From contig NZ_JBMMGT010000006.1 of assembly GCF_049366555.1 (NCBI RefSeq), forward strand, positions 1-64,000: DNA of 64,000 nt. The letters are read 5' to 3'. Positions within the stretch are counted from its first letter, which is position 1. Each line of letters starts with the position of its first letter. The notes beneath the pieces are model-generated. The model did no database searches and was not told where the DNA came from. It saw only the letters and a program-made list of their open reading frames with translations. Source of the stretch: Avibacterium volantium_A. Lineage in GTDB: Bacteria; Pseudomonadota; Gammaproteobacteria; Enterobacterales; Pasteurellaceae. A program made the translations under genes and the position numbers. This document shows positions 1-8,067 of the stretch, piece after piece.

Positions 1-28
1 GCTTTTTAAGAGAGAGCCTTAGTAAGCG

Positions 29-69
29 ATAAATAAGAATGAAGCATTTTCACTCTTATTTATATTTTT
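29..69 (+). terminator. Intrinsic terminator of an upstream gene
   Basis: A 10-base arm at 29-38 pairs with 54-63, and is followed by a run of T on the plus strand (64-69). It would end transcription of a plus-strand gene lying left of the window and convergent with cmoB. On the minus strand no T-run follows, so it is probably not the cmoB terminator. An uptake signal AAGTGCGGT follows at 80-88. Confidence 0.6.
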
Positions 70-99
70 GCATTATTGTAAGTGCGGTGTTTTTTCTAA

Positions 100-1065
100 T
101 TATTTATTCGCCAAAATCACTGCTCTTTTTGGCGCAGGATAGCCTTCAATGGTTTTGCTATGATCGTTTGGATCAAGAAAATCAATCAAGCTCTCATTTT
201 CTAGCCATTCGGTTTTACGTTGTTCTTCAAGGCTGGTTACCGCCACATCTACACAGCGCACATTGTGGAATCCGCTTTTTTCTAGCCATAAAATCAAGGC
301 GTTGACTGAAGGGATAAAATACACATTTTTCATTTTTGCGTAGCGATCTTGCGGTACAAGCACGGTATTTTCATTGCCGTCAATCACTAAGGTTTCAAGC
401 ACCAATTCACCACCCGCCCTTAACTGATTTTTCAATTGCGCAAAATGCTCAAAAGGGGATTTGCGATGATAAAGCACGCCCATTGAAAACACGGTATCAA
501 ACACGCCTAGAGGTTGCATTTGCTCAATGCCAAGGGGGATTAAATTGGTGCGGCGGTCATTATTTAGCAATTTACGCACCGCTTCAAACTGGCATAAAAA
601 GAGTTCAGTGGGATCAATGCCCACCACCATTTTTGCCCCTTCGCCTACCATTCGCCACATATGATAGCCACTGCCACAGCCCACATCTAAAATCACGCGA
701 TCGTTGAGTGGGGCAAGGTGAGGCAGCACGCGATCCCATTTGAAATCAGAACGCCATTCGCAATCAATATGAATGCCATAAAGATGATAAGGCCCTTTGC
801 GCCAAGGCATTAATTGCTTGAGATGATAAATAATGCGCTGACGCTCGCCTGCGCTGAGTTCAACATCGCCCTCAGATTGCACCGCACTTTTTAAATTAAT
901 CTGATTGGCGTGCAAATCAGGCAGAAAATCTACAATTTTTGCCCATTTGGCGTAATCGCCGTGGGTTTGCTTTTCCCACTGTTTAAGTTGAGCGGGTAAG
1001 GTTTCGAGCCAAGCAGAAAGCGGGCTGGTTGCAATTTGTTGATAAAAAGGACGAAAATCGATCAT
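100..1065 (-). CDS. cmoB: CmoB, tRNA U34 carboxymethyltransferase
   Basis: This 321-residue protein matches CmoB in length and sequence. CmoB transfers the carboxymethyl group of carboxy-S-adenosylmethionine to 5-hydroxyuridine at position 34 of several tRNAs, giving 5-oxyacetyluridine, which widens wobble decoding in the cytoplasm. The Rossmann cofactor loop DVGCGSGY is at residues 127-134, after the family-typical N-terminal region containing the PWRKGPY segment at about 87-93. The first ATG (1063-1065 on the complement) opens with MIDFRPFY as expected for the family. It is divergent from rng with 133 bases between them. The partner gene cmoA, which makes the cofactor, is not in the window. 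Confidence 0.95.
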   Translation of the reverse strand: MIDFRPFYQQIATSPLSAWLETLPAQLKQWEKQTHGDYAKWAKIVDFLPDLHANQINLKSAVQSEGDVELSAGERQRIIYHLKQLMPWRKGPYHLYGIHIDCEWRSDFKWDRVLPHLAPLNDRVILDVGCGSGYHMWRMVGEGAKMVVGIDPTELFLCQFEAVRKLLNNDRRTNLIPLGIEQMQPLGVFDTVFSMGVLYHRKSPFEHFAQLKNQLRAGGELVLETLVIDGNENTVLVPQDRYAKMKNVYFIPSVNALILWLEKSGFHNVRCVDVAVTSLEEQRKTEWLENESLIDFLDPNDHSKTIEGYPAPKRAVILANK

Positions 1066-1198
1066 AATTTATAAACTGAACATTCCAAAAGAAATGGTTA
1101 AAATTTGAGAAAGGTCATATTTTACCTGATTTGGTACTGTTATTCTATTTCCCTTTTCGCTAGACTAACCAGCAGAAAAATAAGCAAATAAGATTAAT

Positions 1199-2674
1199 AT
1201 GGAAACCGTAGAATTATTAGTTAATGTAACGCCAAGTGAAACCCGCATCGCCCTTGTGGATACGGGGATTTTGAAAGAAGTGCATATCGAACGCCAAGCC
1301 AAACGTGGCATTGTTGGCAATATTTATAAAGGGCGAGTAACGCGCGTGCTGCCCGGAATGCAATCGGCTTTTGTGGATATAGGCTTGGAAAAAGCGGCAT
1401 TTTTGCACGCTTCTGATATTGTTTCGCACACAGAATGTGTAGATGAAAACGAGAAAAAACAGTTCATCGTCAAAGACATTGCCGAGCTTGTGCGTGAAGG
1501 GCAAGATATTGTGGTGCAAGTGGTGAAAGATCCGCTTGGCACGAAAGGCGCAAGGCTGACCACGGACATTACGCTGCCTTCTCGCTATCTCGTGTTTATG
1601 CCAGAAAACAGCCACGTTGGCGTGTCGCAACGGATTGAAAGCGAAGAAGAACGTGCGCGCTTAAAAGATCTGGTATTGCCGTTTTGCGATGAATTAGGCG
1701 GCTTTATTATTCGTACTGCGGCGGAAGGGGCGCGAGAAGAAGATCTGTTGCAAGATGCCGAATTTTTAAAACGCTTATGGCGCAAGGTAATGGAGCGCCG
1801 CGCAAAATATCCAACACGTTCAATGCTTTATGGTGAACTTGCGCTTCCGCAGCGTATTTTACGCGATTTTATTGGGGTCGATTTAGAAAAAATCCGCATT
1901 GATTCCCATCTTTGCTTTGATGAAGTGAAGCAATTCACCGAGGAATTTATCCCAAGTTTGACGGACAAGTTAATGCTGCATTCAGGCAAGCAGCCCTTGT
2001 TTGATGTCTATGGCGTGGAAAATGCCATTCATACCGCATTAGACAAGCGCGTTAATCTCAAATCGGGCGGTTATCTCATCATAGAACAAACGGAAGCAAT
2101 GACCACCATTGACATCAATACCGGCGCATTCGTAGGGCATCGTAATCTTGAAGAAACCATTTTCAATACCAATATTGAAGCCACCAAAGCCATTGCGCAA
2201 CAGCTTCAGCTACGCAATCTCGGCGGCATTATCATCATTGATTTTATTGATATGCAAAAAGAAGAGCATCAAACCCGCGTGCTGGAATCCTTACAAGAAG
2301 CACTGGCGAAAGATCGCGTAAAAACCAGCGTGAACGGCTTTACTCAGCTCGGTTTGGTGGAAATGACACGCAAACGCACCCGCGAAAGTTTAGAACACGT
2401 TCTATGTGATGAATGCCCTGAATGTAGCGGACGTGGACGGGTGAAAACCGTAGAAACCATTTGCTACGAAATTATGCGTGAAATTATCCGCGTACATCAC
2501 CTTTTCGACAGTGAAAAATTTGTGGTCTATGCCTCAAGAGCGGTGGCAGATTATTTGATCAACGAAGAAAGCCACGGACTCGTGGCAGAATTAGAAGTAT
2601 TCGTTGGCAAACAAATTCAAATAAAAACCGAAGTGTATTACCACCAAGAACAGTTTGACGTGGTAGTAATGTAA
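1199..2674 (+). CDS. rng: Ribonuclease G
   Basis: Single-strand-specific endoribonuclease of the RNase E/G family, which in E. coli trims the 5' end of 16S rRNA and turns over some mRNAs. The 491-residue length is the RNase G size, lacking the long C-terminal scaffold of RNase E. An S1-like RNA-binding region lies at about 38-128; the catalytic metal-binding aspartates correspond to D305 (in TIDINTGAF) and D348 (in DFIDM); the zinc-link cysteines are C403, C406 and C409. The start at 1199 gives the normal METVELL N-terminus. It stands alone and is followed by a strong terminator made of an inverted uptake-signal pair. Confidence 0.96.
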   Translation: METVELLVNVTPSETRIALVDTGILKEVHIERQAKRGIVGNIYKGRVTRVLPGMQSAFVDIGLEKAAFLHASDIVSHTECVDENEKKQFIVKDIAELVREGQDIVVQVVKDPLGTKGARLTTDITLPSRYLVFMPENSHVGVSQRIESEEERARLKDLVLPFCDELGGFIIRTAAEGAREEDLLQDAEFLKRLWRKVMERRAKYPTRSMLYGELALPQRILRDFIGVDLEKIRIDSHLCFDEVKQFTEEFIPSLTDKLMLHSGKQPLFDVYGVENAIHTALDKRVNLKSGGYLIIEQTEAMTTIDINTGAFVGHRNLEETIFNTNIEATKAIAQQLQLRNLGGIIIIDFIDMQKEEHQTRVLESLQEALAKDRVKTSVNGFTQLGLVEMTRKRTRESLEHVLCDECPECSGRGRVKTVETICYEIMREIIRVHHLFDSEKFVVYASRAVADYLINEESHGLVAELEVFVGKQIQIKTEVYYHQEQFDVVVM

Positions 2675-2690
2675 AACTTCCTCAAAAAGC

Positions 2691-2742
2691 ACCGCACTTT
2701 GTTTGAGAGTAGATTAAGGCAGATCAAAGTGCGGTCTTTTTT
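2691..2742 (+). terminator. Terminator built from an inverted uptake-signal pair
   Basis: ACCGCACTTTG at 2691-2701 pairs perfectly with CAAAGTGCGGT at 2725-2735, and a T-rich run follows. Both arms contain the 9-base Pasteurellaceae uptake signal, so one element can serve DNA uptake and end rng transcription. Confidence 0.8.
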
Positions 2743-2785
2743 ACGAATTTTTTGCGATAAGCCCTGCGGAATCATCATTCCTTTC

Positions 2786-2837
2786 TTGCACGACTTGAGA
2801 AATTAGCGTAAATTATCAACGTATCATTTGATGATAC
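2786..2837 (+). promoter_or_regulatory. Promoter and palindromic operator of the toxin-antitoxin pair
   Basis: A candidate -35 TTGCAC (2786-2791) and -10 TAAATT (2809-2814) are 17 bases apart. Immediately downstream, at the expected transcription start, is a perfect palindrome: GTATCAT (2821-2827), TTG, ATGATAC (2831-2837). MazE-type antitoxins, with their toxins, repress their own promoter through such palindromes; the position here fits autoregulation. Binding itself is inferred. Confidence 0.6.
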
Positions 2838-2867
2838 ATTAACTGTTTTGTGAAAGTGAGTAAAGCA

Positions 2868-3140
2868 ATGAATATCAAAGTTGAAATCAAACAGTGGGGA
2901 AATAGTAAAGCCGTGCGTTTGCCAAAGGATTTTGCTGCTGCAATGAATTTAAATGCGGGAGATATGTTGGAATTTGCGCAAGTTGATGAACAAACCATTA
3001 AAGTTGTTGTGCTACCCAATCCAAGCAAGGTAAAGAAAAAAAGATTAAGCCTTGCGGAACGTATCGCAATGACATCGCATAAAACGTTGCCTGCTTGCGA
3101 TGAATGGGATTCCATTGAACCTGTGGGAGGCGAAGTTTAA
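2868..3140 (+). CDS. MazE/PemI-type antitoxin (AbrB fold)
   Basis: A 90-residue SpoVT/AbrB-fold protein. The N-terminal swapped-hairpin DNA-binding motif is clear (KQWGNSKAVRLPKDF at about residues 6-20), and the acidic tail ends in a WDSIEPVGGEV-type segment typical of MazE/PemI tails that wrap the toxin. An in-frame GTG at 2850 would add six residues, but the ATG at 2868 is preferred because GTGAG lies a suitable distance upstream and family members begin close to this motif. The toxin gene starts one base after the stop codon. The antitoxin should neutralise the toxin and repress the operon through the palindrome at 2821-2837. Confidence 0.88.
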   Translation: MNIKVEIKQWGNSKAVRLPKDFAAAMNLNAGDMLEFAQVDEQTIKVVVLPNPSKVKKKRLSLAERIAMTSHKTLPACDEWDSIEPVGGEV

Positions 3141-3141
3141 T

Positions 3142-3495
3142 ATGGTAAAATCGCCCTTTGATCGTGGTGATATTATCTCGGTGTGTTTAAATCCGACGGT
3201 TGGAAAAGAAATTCAAGGAGAACGCAGACCTGCATTAGTGCTGAGTAGTCGTGCTTTTCATCAATTGGGTTTTATGAAAATTGCGCCGATTACACAAGGT
3301 AACGCTGAAATGGCAAGAGAAAATGGCTTTGCTGTTACCTTAAGCGGTACAGGCTGTAAAACGCAAGGTATTATTCTAGCTTATCAAACAAGAACCATTG
3401 ATTTTAGAAATCGAGATGCGAAGAAATTAGAATCTGCACCAGATTATATTGTGTCAGAAGTGCAAGATATTGTTGAATCCATACTCAGAGATTAA
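3142..3495 (+). CDS. MazF/PemK-type endoribonuclease toxin
   Basis: A 117-residue member of the MazF/PemK/ChpB family, toxins that cleave mRNA at short sequences and arrest growth. Family landmarks are visible: FDRGDIISVCLNPTVGKE near the N-terminus, a GERRPALVLS segment (arginine in the active-site loop), MKIAPITQG, and TQGIILAYQTRTIDFRNR. A longer frame from 3100 exists, but the ATG at 3142, one base after the antitoxin stop (AATATGG), gives the family-length protein and tight coupling. A strong terminator follows at 3508. The cleavage site cannot be read from the sequence. Confidence 0.9.
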   Translation: MVKSPFDRGDIISVCLNPTVGKEIQGERRPALVLSSRAFHQLGFMKIAPITQGNAEMARENGFAVTLSGTGCKTQGIILAYQTRTIDFRNRDAKKLESAPDYIVSEVQDIVESILRD

Positions 3496-3507
3496 TATTA
3501 TGGTTTA

Positions 3508-3540
3508 AGCTGTTAGCTTGACTAACAGCTTTTTTATTTT
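3508..3540 (+). terminator. Intrinsic terminator after the toxin gene
   Basis: AGCTGTTAG (3508-3516) pairs with CTAACAGCT (3522-3530) around a 5-base loop, followed by TTTTTATTTT. It isolates the toxin-antitoxin operon from tldD. Confidence 0.85.
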
Positions 3541-3565
3541 TAATGATGATTAAAACGAGAAAACA

Positions 3566-5014
3566 ATGCTAAATAAAGTAACCCAATCGCTACTTGCGCC
3601 GAGTCAGTTGGCAACGCAAGATTTAATGAATGTGTTTAACCTAATGGATCACCGCAATATTGATTATGCGGATTTATATTTCCAGCTTAGCCAAGATGAA
3701 AGTTGGATGTTAGAAGACGGTATTATTAAAGAAGGCGGTTTTCATATTGATCGCGGCGTGGGCGTGCGTGCGGTGAGTGGTGAGAAAACTGGTTTTGCTT
3801 ATGCGGATCAAATCAACTTGGCGAGCTTGCAGCAATGTGCCAATGCAGTGAAAGGCATTGCGCAGCCTACGCAGCAAAGTTTTATTTTACCACAGCCGTT
3901 CACACCAGTTTCTGCGGTGCAACGCTATGCCGCGATTAATCCACTGGAAAGCCTCAGTAAAGAAAAGAAAATTGAATTATTGCATCTGGTGGATCGCACT
4001 GCGCGTTCGGCTGATCCGCGTGTTACTAAGGTTTCTGCTAGTTTAAGCGCAATTTATGAAGAAGTGTTGATTGCTGCCACTGATGGCACATTAGCCGCGG
4101 ATATTCGCCCTTTAGTGCGTTTGTCTATTTCTGTCTTAGTGGAAGAAGATGGCAAGCGTGAGCGTGGTGGTGCAGGCTGCGGCGGACGCTTTGGATTAGA
4201 TTGGTTCTTTGAGATAGATAACGGCGAAATGCGCGCAGTGGCGTTTGCCAAAGAAGCGGTGCGACAAGCTTTGGTGAATCTTAATGCAATCCCAGCACCT
4301 GCTGGATTAATGCCTGTTGTGCTTGGTGCTGGCTGGCCGGGCGTGCTATTGCACGAAGCGGTCGGGCACGGCTTAGAAGGGGATTTCAATCGTAAAGAAA
4401 GTTCCTTATTTACAGGCAAAGTGGGCGAGCTGGTAACTTCACCGCTTTGCACCATTGTTGATGACGGCACATTGCCAAATCGTCGCGGCTCGCTCACCAT
4501 TGATGATGAAGGCGTGCCAAGTCAATGCAACGTATTGATTAAAGACGGCATTTTGCAAGGCTATATGCAAGACAAAATGAATGCGCGCTTGATGGGCGTT
4601 GCACCTACGGGCAATGGCCGCCGTGAAAGTTATGCCCATTTGCCAATGCCAAGAATGACCAATACTTATATGCTTGAAGGAAAAAGCAAATTTGACGATT
4701 TGATTGCTTCTGTAGATCGTGGAATTTTTGCACCGCACTTTGGTGGCGGCCAAGTGGACATCACTTCAGGCAAATTCGTGTTCTCAACCTCTGAAGCCTA
4801 TCTAATCGAAAATGGCAAAATCACCAAACCAGTCAAAGGCGCAACCCTTATCGGTAGCGGAATTGAAGTGATGCAAAATATCTCAATGGTGGCCGACAGC
4901 GTAGAAATCGACCACGGCATCGGCGTATGTGGCAAAGAAGGCCAAAGCGTACCCGTTGGTGTTGGGCAGCCCGCATTAAAAATTGAAGAAATTACGGTGG
5001 GGGGGACGAGTTAG
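3566..5014 (+). CDS. tldD: TldD metalloprotease subunit
   Basis: TldD is the catalytic subunit of the TldD/TldE (PmbA) heterodimeric zinc protease, which in enterobacteria matures microcins and degrades unfolded CcdA-like peptides. The protein has 482 residues, the usual length, with the metal site HExxxH at 263-268 (HEAVGH) inside the conserved LLHEAVGHGLEGDFN region, and the GHGRRESYAHLPMPRMTN-like region further on. The ATG at 3566 follows a GAGAA ribosome binding sequence. The partner pmbA/tldE is not in the window. Its distance from the toxin-antitoxin pair (terminator between) suggests independent transcription. Confidence 0.95.
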   Translation: MLNKVTQSLLAPSQLATQDLMNVFNLMDHRNIDYADLYFQLSQDESWMLEDGIIKEGGFHIDRGVGVRAVSGEKTGFAYADQINLASLQQCANAVKGIAQPTQQSFILPQPFTPVSAVQRYAAINPLESLSKEKKIELLHLVDRTARSADPRVTKVSASLSAIYEEVLIAATDGTLAADIRPLVRLSISVLVEEDGKRERGGAGCGGRFGLDWFFEIDNGEMRAVAFAKEAVRQALVNLNAIPAPAGLMPVVLGAGWPGVLLHEAVGHGLEGDFNRKESSLFTGKVGELVTSPLCTIVDDGTLPNRRGSLTIDDEGVPSQCNVLIKDGILQGYMQDKMNARLMGVAPTGNGRRESYAHLPMPRMTNTYMLEGKSKFDDLIASVDRGIFAPHFGGGQVDITSGKFVFSTSEAYLIENGKITKPVKGATLIGSGIEVMQNISMVADSVEIDHGIGVCGKEGQSVPVGVGQPALKIEEITVGGTS

Positions 5015-5033
5015 TCATATTTTTCAAAGTAAT

Positions 5034-5060
5034 TAGCCTCTATTTTTAGAGGCTATTTTT
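5034..5060 (+). terminator. Intrinsic terminator after tldD
   Basis: TAGCCTCTA (5034-5042) pairs with TAGAGGCTA (5047-5055) around TTTT, followed by five T. The T-run is only on the plus-strand side, so it serves tldD rather than the convergent regulator gene. Confidence 0.85.
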
Positions 5061-5410
5061 TATTCTTCTTTATATGCTTTCCATTTCAGCATTCGTTCTA
5101 CCAAATTAAGTAGTTCAGCACGTTCATAACCATCTAATCCTTTTAATAATTGTTCTAATTGTCTAGCTTGATCCATAGAACGATTACTACTATTTGTTAA
5201 TAAATCTGCAATTTCACAGTGAAAGATTTCAGATAATTCTAATAAACGCAAAATATTTGGAACTGATTTCCCACGCTCCATTCGAGAAACTGCATCATTG
5301 CTAATTTCCAAAATTTCTGCCAATTGTGCTTGAGTTAATCCTACTGCTTGGCGGTATTTTGCTATGGCTTGTCCTACATTGAGTAGTAGCTGCTTATTCT
5401 TATCCAGCAT
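5060..5410 (-). CDS. XRE-family (Cro/CI-like) regulator
   Basis: A 116-residue protein with one helix-turn-helix domain of the HTH_3/XRE type at about residues 10-66 (LTQAQLAEILEIS, then SRMERGKSVP), and a short helical C-terminal tail with acidic and hydrophobic heptads (about 78-113), likely for dimerisation. The ATG at 5408-5410 (complement) is preceded by a GGGAG ribosome binding site. It faces away from the WYL-regulator operon, with 215 bases between the two starts, an arrangement common where a small repressor controls a neighbouring accessory cassette. Whether it controls that cassette, itself, or both is inference; it could also be a stand-alone gene. Confidence 0.85.
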   Translation of the reverse strand: MLDKNKQLLLNVGQAIAKYRQAVGLTQAQLAEILEISNDAVSRMERGKSVPNILRLLELSEIFHCEIADLLTNSSNRSMDQARQLEQLLKGLDGYERAELLNLVERMLKWKAYKEE

Positions 5411-5561
5411 TATTTTCTCCCTTAAAAGAGAGAAATAATAGATATTGACTTCTATTCATAAATAGCACAATATACTTATACTAGATGTTAAAAGTCTAAT
5501 TTTAGGGCGGAAAAATAATTTACAAAAAAATAAAAAAATTTTTAGCTCGACACAACCTGAC

Positions 5562-5590
5562 GTAAGTCTTACTTAAAGCTTATTTACAAT
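5562..5590. promoter_or_regulatory. Candidate operator and -10 upstream of the WYL operon
   Basis: GTAAGTCTTAC at 5562-5572 is a perfect 11-base palindrome, followed 12 bases later by TACAAT (5585-5590), a reasonable -10 hexamer 35 bases before the WYL-gene start. No good -35 is visible, which would fit an activated or repressed promoter. Either the XRE protein or the WYL protein could bind here; this is inference. The rest of 5411-5625 is A+T rich without another supported feature. Confidence 0.35.
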
Positions 5591-5625
5591 AGCTTTCAAT
5601 CAATAACCAAACCGATTTCTAAGTT

Positions 5626-6546
5626 ATGACAAAAAGCAGTAGAACCAATCAGTTAGCTCAACGTATCAGTGCTTTGCTTGCTGATCTCAATATGGGAAAA
5701 CGTGTTGATATTAACCAACTTGCAGAACGTTTTGAAGTTTCTATCCGCACTTTACAGCGTGATATTAATGAGAGATTAGATTTCCTCCCTTGGGAAGAAC
5801 TTGGCCCAAGATTTTATAAATTAAACCGCCAAAAGTTAGATATTTTAACGGAAGAAGATATTCAACGCTTTGCACTCTTTGCAAGTATCTCCAACCTTTT
5901 CCCAAGTGTTGATAAAGCTTTTTACCAAGAAAAACTCACACAATCTGTGCAAGTGAAAGGCTTTCAATATGAAGATATTTCACATCTGAAAGCTCAGTTT
6001 GATTTACTTAATCAAGCCATTCACGAAAGTAAAAAAATCTCTTTCAAATATAAAAAGTTATCAACGAATCAAAACAGTTTTTATCAGATTTCCCCTTATT
6101 TACTCACAAATAAAAATGGCATTTGGTATCTGGTTGGTACGGATAACAATCAAAATGATAAACAAAAAACCTTTTGTTTTACCCAAATTAGCCAGCTGGA
6201 AGTGCTAGCTGAGCATTTTATTCCTAATCAACAGTTTATTGAGCAAATTAAAAACAGCGATTCGCTTTCTCACGGCAATGTGATTACAGAGGTCGTGATT
6301 CAGGTTTCCGCCTTTGCAGCACCATTTTTCTTACGCCGTAATTTATTGCCAAATCAAAAGCTATTACACAAGTTAGAAAACGGTGAATTGTTATTGGCTT
6401 CAGAAAATGTCAATCCTCTAGATATTCTGCCTATTGTGCAATATTGGATTCCACATCTCTCTATTATCAGCCCGCAAAACTTGCAGGGAGAATTGCAAAA
6501 TAATTTGGTGCAGTATTTGAATAAGATGGAAAAAAGCAGGGAGTAA
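5626..6546 (+). CDS. WYL-domain transcriptional regulator with N-terminal HTH
   Basis: A 306-residue protein of the YafY/PafC-like type. A DeoR/HTH_11-like winged helix is at about 12-60 (DINQLAERFEVSIRTLQRDI is the recognition segment), followed by the WYL ligand-sensing domain at about 130-200, with the signature visible as GIWYLVGTD. WYL regulators sense nucleic acids or nucleotides and often control phage-defence and DNA-damage genes; that is family knowledge. It is the first gene of a same-strand run to 11516: the next gene starts two bases after its stop. The start region has only a weak ribosome binding site (TAAG), so low basal translation is possible. Confidence 0.88.
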   Translation: MTKSSRTNQLAQRISALLADLNMGKRVDINQLAERFEVSIRTLQRDINERLDFLPWEELGPRFYKLNRQKLDILTEEDIQRFALFASISNLFPSVDKAFYQEKLTQSVQVKGFQYEDISHLKAQFDLLNQAIHESKKISFKYKKLSTNQNSFYQISPYLLTNKNGIWYLVGTDNNQNDKQKTFCFTQISQLEVLAEHFIPNQQFIEQIKNSDSLSHGNVITEVVIQVSAFAAPFFLRRNLLPNQKLLHKLENGELLLASENVNPLDILPIVQYWIPHLSIISPQNLQGELQNNLVQYLNKMEKSRE

Positions 6547-6548
6547 TT

Positions 6549-7562
6549 ATGTCAAAGTATGATGTATTAGCAAATTATTGTGAAAATGATCTTCTTTTAA
6601 CAAGAGAGGAATGGATTGAGCGATATGGTAATAGAACCTATCAAGATATAAATATTAGTAATCTATTAATTGATAAGTTAATCAAAATGAAGGTAGATTT
6701 CTCAATTAAAACAAATGATATAGCATATGAAGTGAAACGAGTTGAAGAGATTATTGAAGGTAATGGTTTCTCTTGCCGAGTATATACCGAGAATCGTTCT
6801 GTAGCAATTGGTGCCAGTGTTATCTCTGGTATTGGATCTTTGATTGGAGCAGCTTCGGCAGTAGCGATTGCTGCGCATAATTTGGCAACTTATGATCCAG
6901 ATTTTGAAATTGGTAAAAGTCTAACAGAAAATAAAGTTAATGTGAGATATAAAAAAGGTAATACTAAAGATAATAAGTTTTTGCCACCAGATTCACCAGA
7001 AAGCAGCGCTCAAACATCAGTACAGAATAAAATAGAAGATAGTATTAATTGCAAGAATGCTAAAGCAGTAGAGAAGATATTTTCTATGCTAACAGAGTGG
7101 GTAAATACCAATTTTGATAAGGTTGAAGATAAATATAAAAGAGATTTTTTAGAAGCAGAATATTTTCTAATTTTATTCCATAATCTGATTAAAGAACTTT
7201 CAGAAGATAAATTGATTAATGTTGAAGATGCATCTGATATTGAGCTACTTTCTGCAATTTACTATTATTTTTCATTCTATGATTGCAATGATTTTACAGA
7301 TTTATTTGAAGTGTTGGATGCATTTTCATCTTATCTAAGTAATAATGATGAAAATGTGATTTCACGTAAATTTGGAGTGGCTGGATTAAATTTTTCTTAT
7401 TTATACAAGCAAATGTTACTTTTTATGTCAATAAAGTTAATTTTAAAAATGGAACTGGAAAGAAAAGAGCATCCAACTTTTTCAGGTTATGAAAAATGGA
7501 AAAAAGAAAAACCTAAGGAACATCAATATGCAATTGATGTGGTTTCTTATCTTTTTAAGTAA
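6549..7562 (+). CDS. Unrecognised glycine-zipper protein A (large paralogue)
   Basis: I do not recognise this 337-residue family. Residues about 10-136 form a domain shared with the next gene: a helical start, the motif NGF-S/T-CRVYTENR (73-83), a Gly/Ala/Ser-rich hydrophobic stretch (86-114) that looks like a membrane-inserting glycine zipper, then HNLATY-D/N-PDFEIGK and a short beta-like NVRYKK. Residues 140-337 are unique to this copy: a polar linker followed by helical sequence rich in Phe, Tyr and acidic residues, with no catalytic motif I can see. GGGAG precedes the ATG. Start two bases after the WYL gene implies co-transcription. Function is unknown; a membrane-acting role is inference from the zipper. 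Confidence 0.75.
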   Translation: MSKYDVLANYCENDLLLTREEWIERYGNRTYQDINISNLLIDKLIKMKVDFSIKTNDIAYEVKRVEEIIEGNGFSCRVYTENRSVAIGASVISGIGSLIGAASAVAIAAHNLATYDPDFEIGKSLTENKVNVRYKKGNTKDNKFLPPDSPESSAQTSVQNKIEDSINCKNAKAVEKIFSMLTEWVNTNFDKVEDKYKRDFLEAEYFLILFHNLIKELSEDKLINVEDASDIELLSAIYYYFSFYDCNDFTDLFEVLDAFSSYLSNNDENVISRKFGVAGLNFSYLYKQMLLFMSIKLILKMELERKEHPTFSGYEKWKKEKPKEHQYAIDVVSYLFK

Positions 7563-7616
7563 ACTATCAATTTAGAATAAGTTATTTTAACTTAGCCAAC
7601 TTTATAGGAGAAAATT

Positions 7617-8033
7617 ATGTTAGTTGATGAAACCTCACTAACGAGAGTTGATTTAAATGATGTAACCTCACTAACGAGAGAACAATTTATTGATAAATAT
7701 TCTTATCAAACATTTCACTGTTTGGCGATTTCAATGAGTTTTTTACAAAGGCTTATTGAATATAGAATGAATTTTTCTATTAGCACGTCTAATGTGATTG
7801 GAGATGCAAAAATAGTTGAAGCTGCTATAGAGAAAAATGGTTTTACGTGTCGTGTTTATACTGAAAATAGGGCGGCAGGTGTGGGAGCGGCTTTATTTTC
7901 TGGTGTTGGAGGTGTTATTGGTGCAGCCACTGCTATAGGTATTGCTGTACATAATTTAGCAACCTACAACCCAGATTTTGAGATTGGCAAAAACTTAATT
8001 GATAAAAAAATTAACGTAACATATAAAAAATAG
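7617..8033 (+). CDS. Unrecognised glycine-zipper protein B (short paralogue)
   Basis: A 138-residue protein consisting almost only of the domain it shares with the preceding gene: NGFTCRVYTENR (74-85), a Gly/Ala/Val-rich hydrophobic stretch (87-112), HNLATYNPDFEIGK, and a final NVTYKK. It ends where the unique C-terminal half of protein A would begin, so it looks like a stand-alone version of the N-terminal module. An 11-codon in-frame duplication near its start (TSLTR at 6-10 and 17-21) is described separately. A strong AGGAG site precedes the ATG. Two differently sized copies of one module side by side suggest regulator/effector or hetero-oligomer partners; this is inference. Confidence 0.75.
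   Translation: MLVDETSLTRVDLNDVTSLTREQFIDKYSYQTFHCLAISMSFLQRLIEYRMNFSISTSNVIGDAKIVEAAIEKNGFTCRVYTENRAAGVGAALFSGVGGVIGAATAIGIAVHNLATYNPDFEIGKNLIDKKINVTYKK
7631..7680 (+). repeat. 17-base direct repeat at the 5' end of gene B
   Basis: The same 17 bases (beginning AACCTCACTAACG) occur at 7631-7647 and 7664-7680. The period is 33 bases, or 11 codons, so the reading frame is kept and the protein carries TSLTR twice. Sequence after each copy has diverged. Confidence 0.85.
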
Positions 8034-8067
8034 TTCACTAAAACACAACGAACAATAGGAGATAAAA

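Noticed and set aside
39..305. 88-codon plus-strand frame over the cmoB 3' end
   Set aside because: It is antisense to a strongly supported gene and has no ribosome binding site or recognisable motif.
5411..5625. Phage attachment site or integrase remnant at the island edge
   Set aside because: I found no tRNA, integrase or direct repeat at either end of the island.
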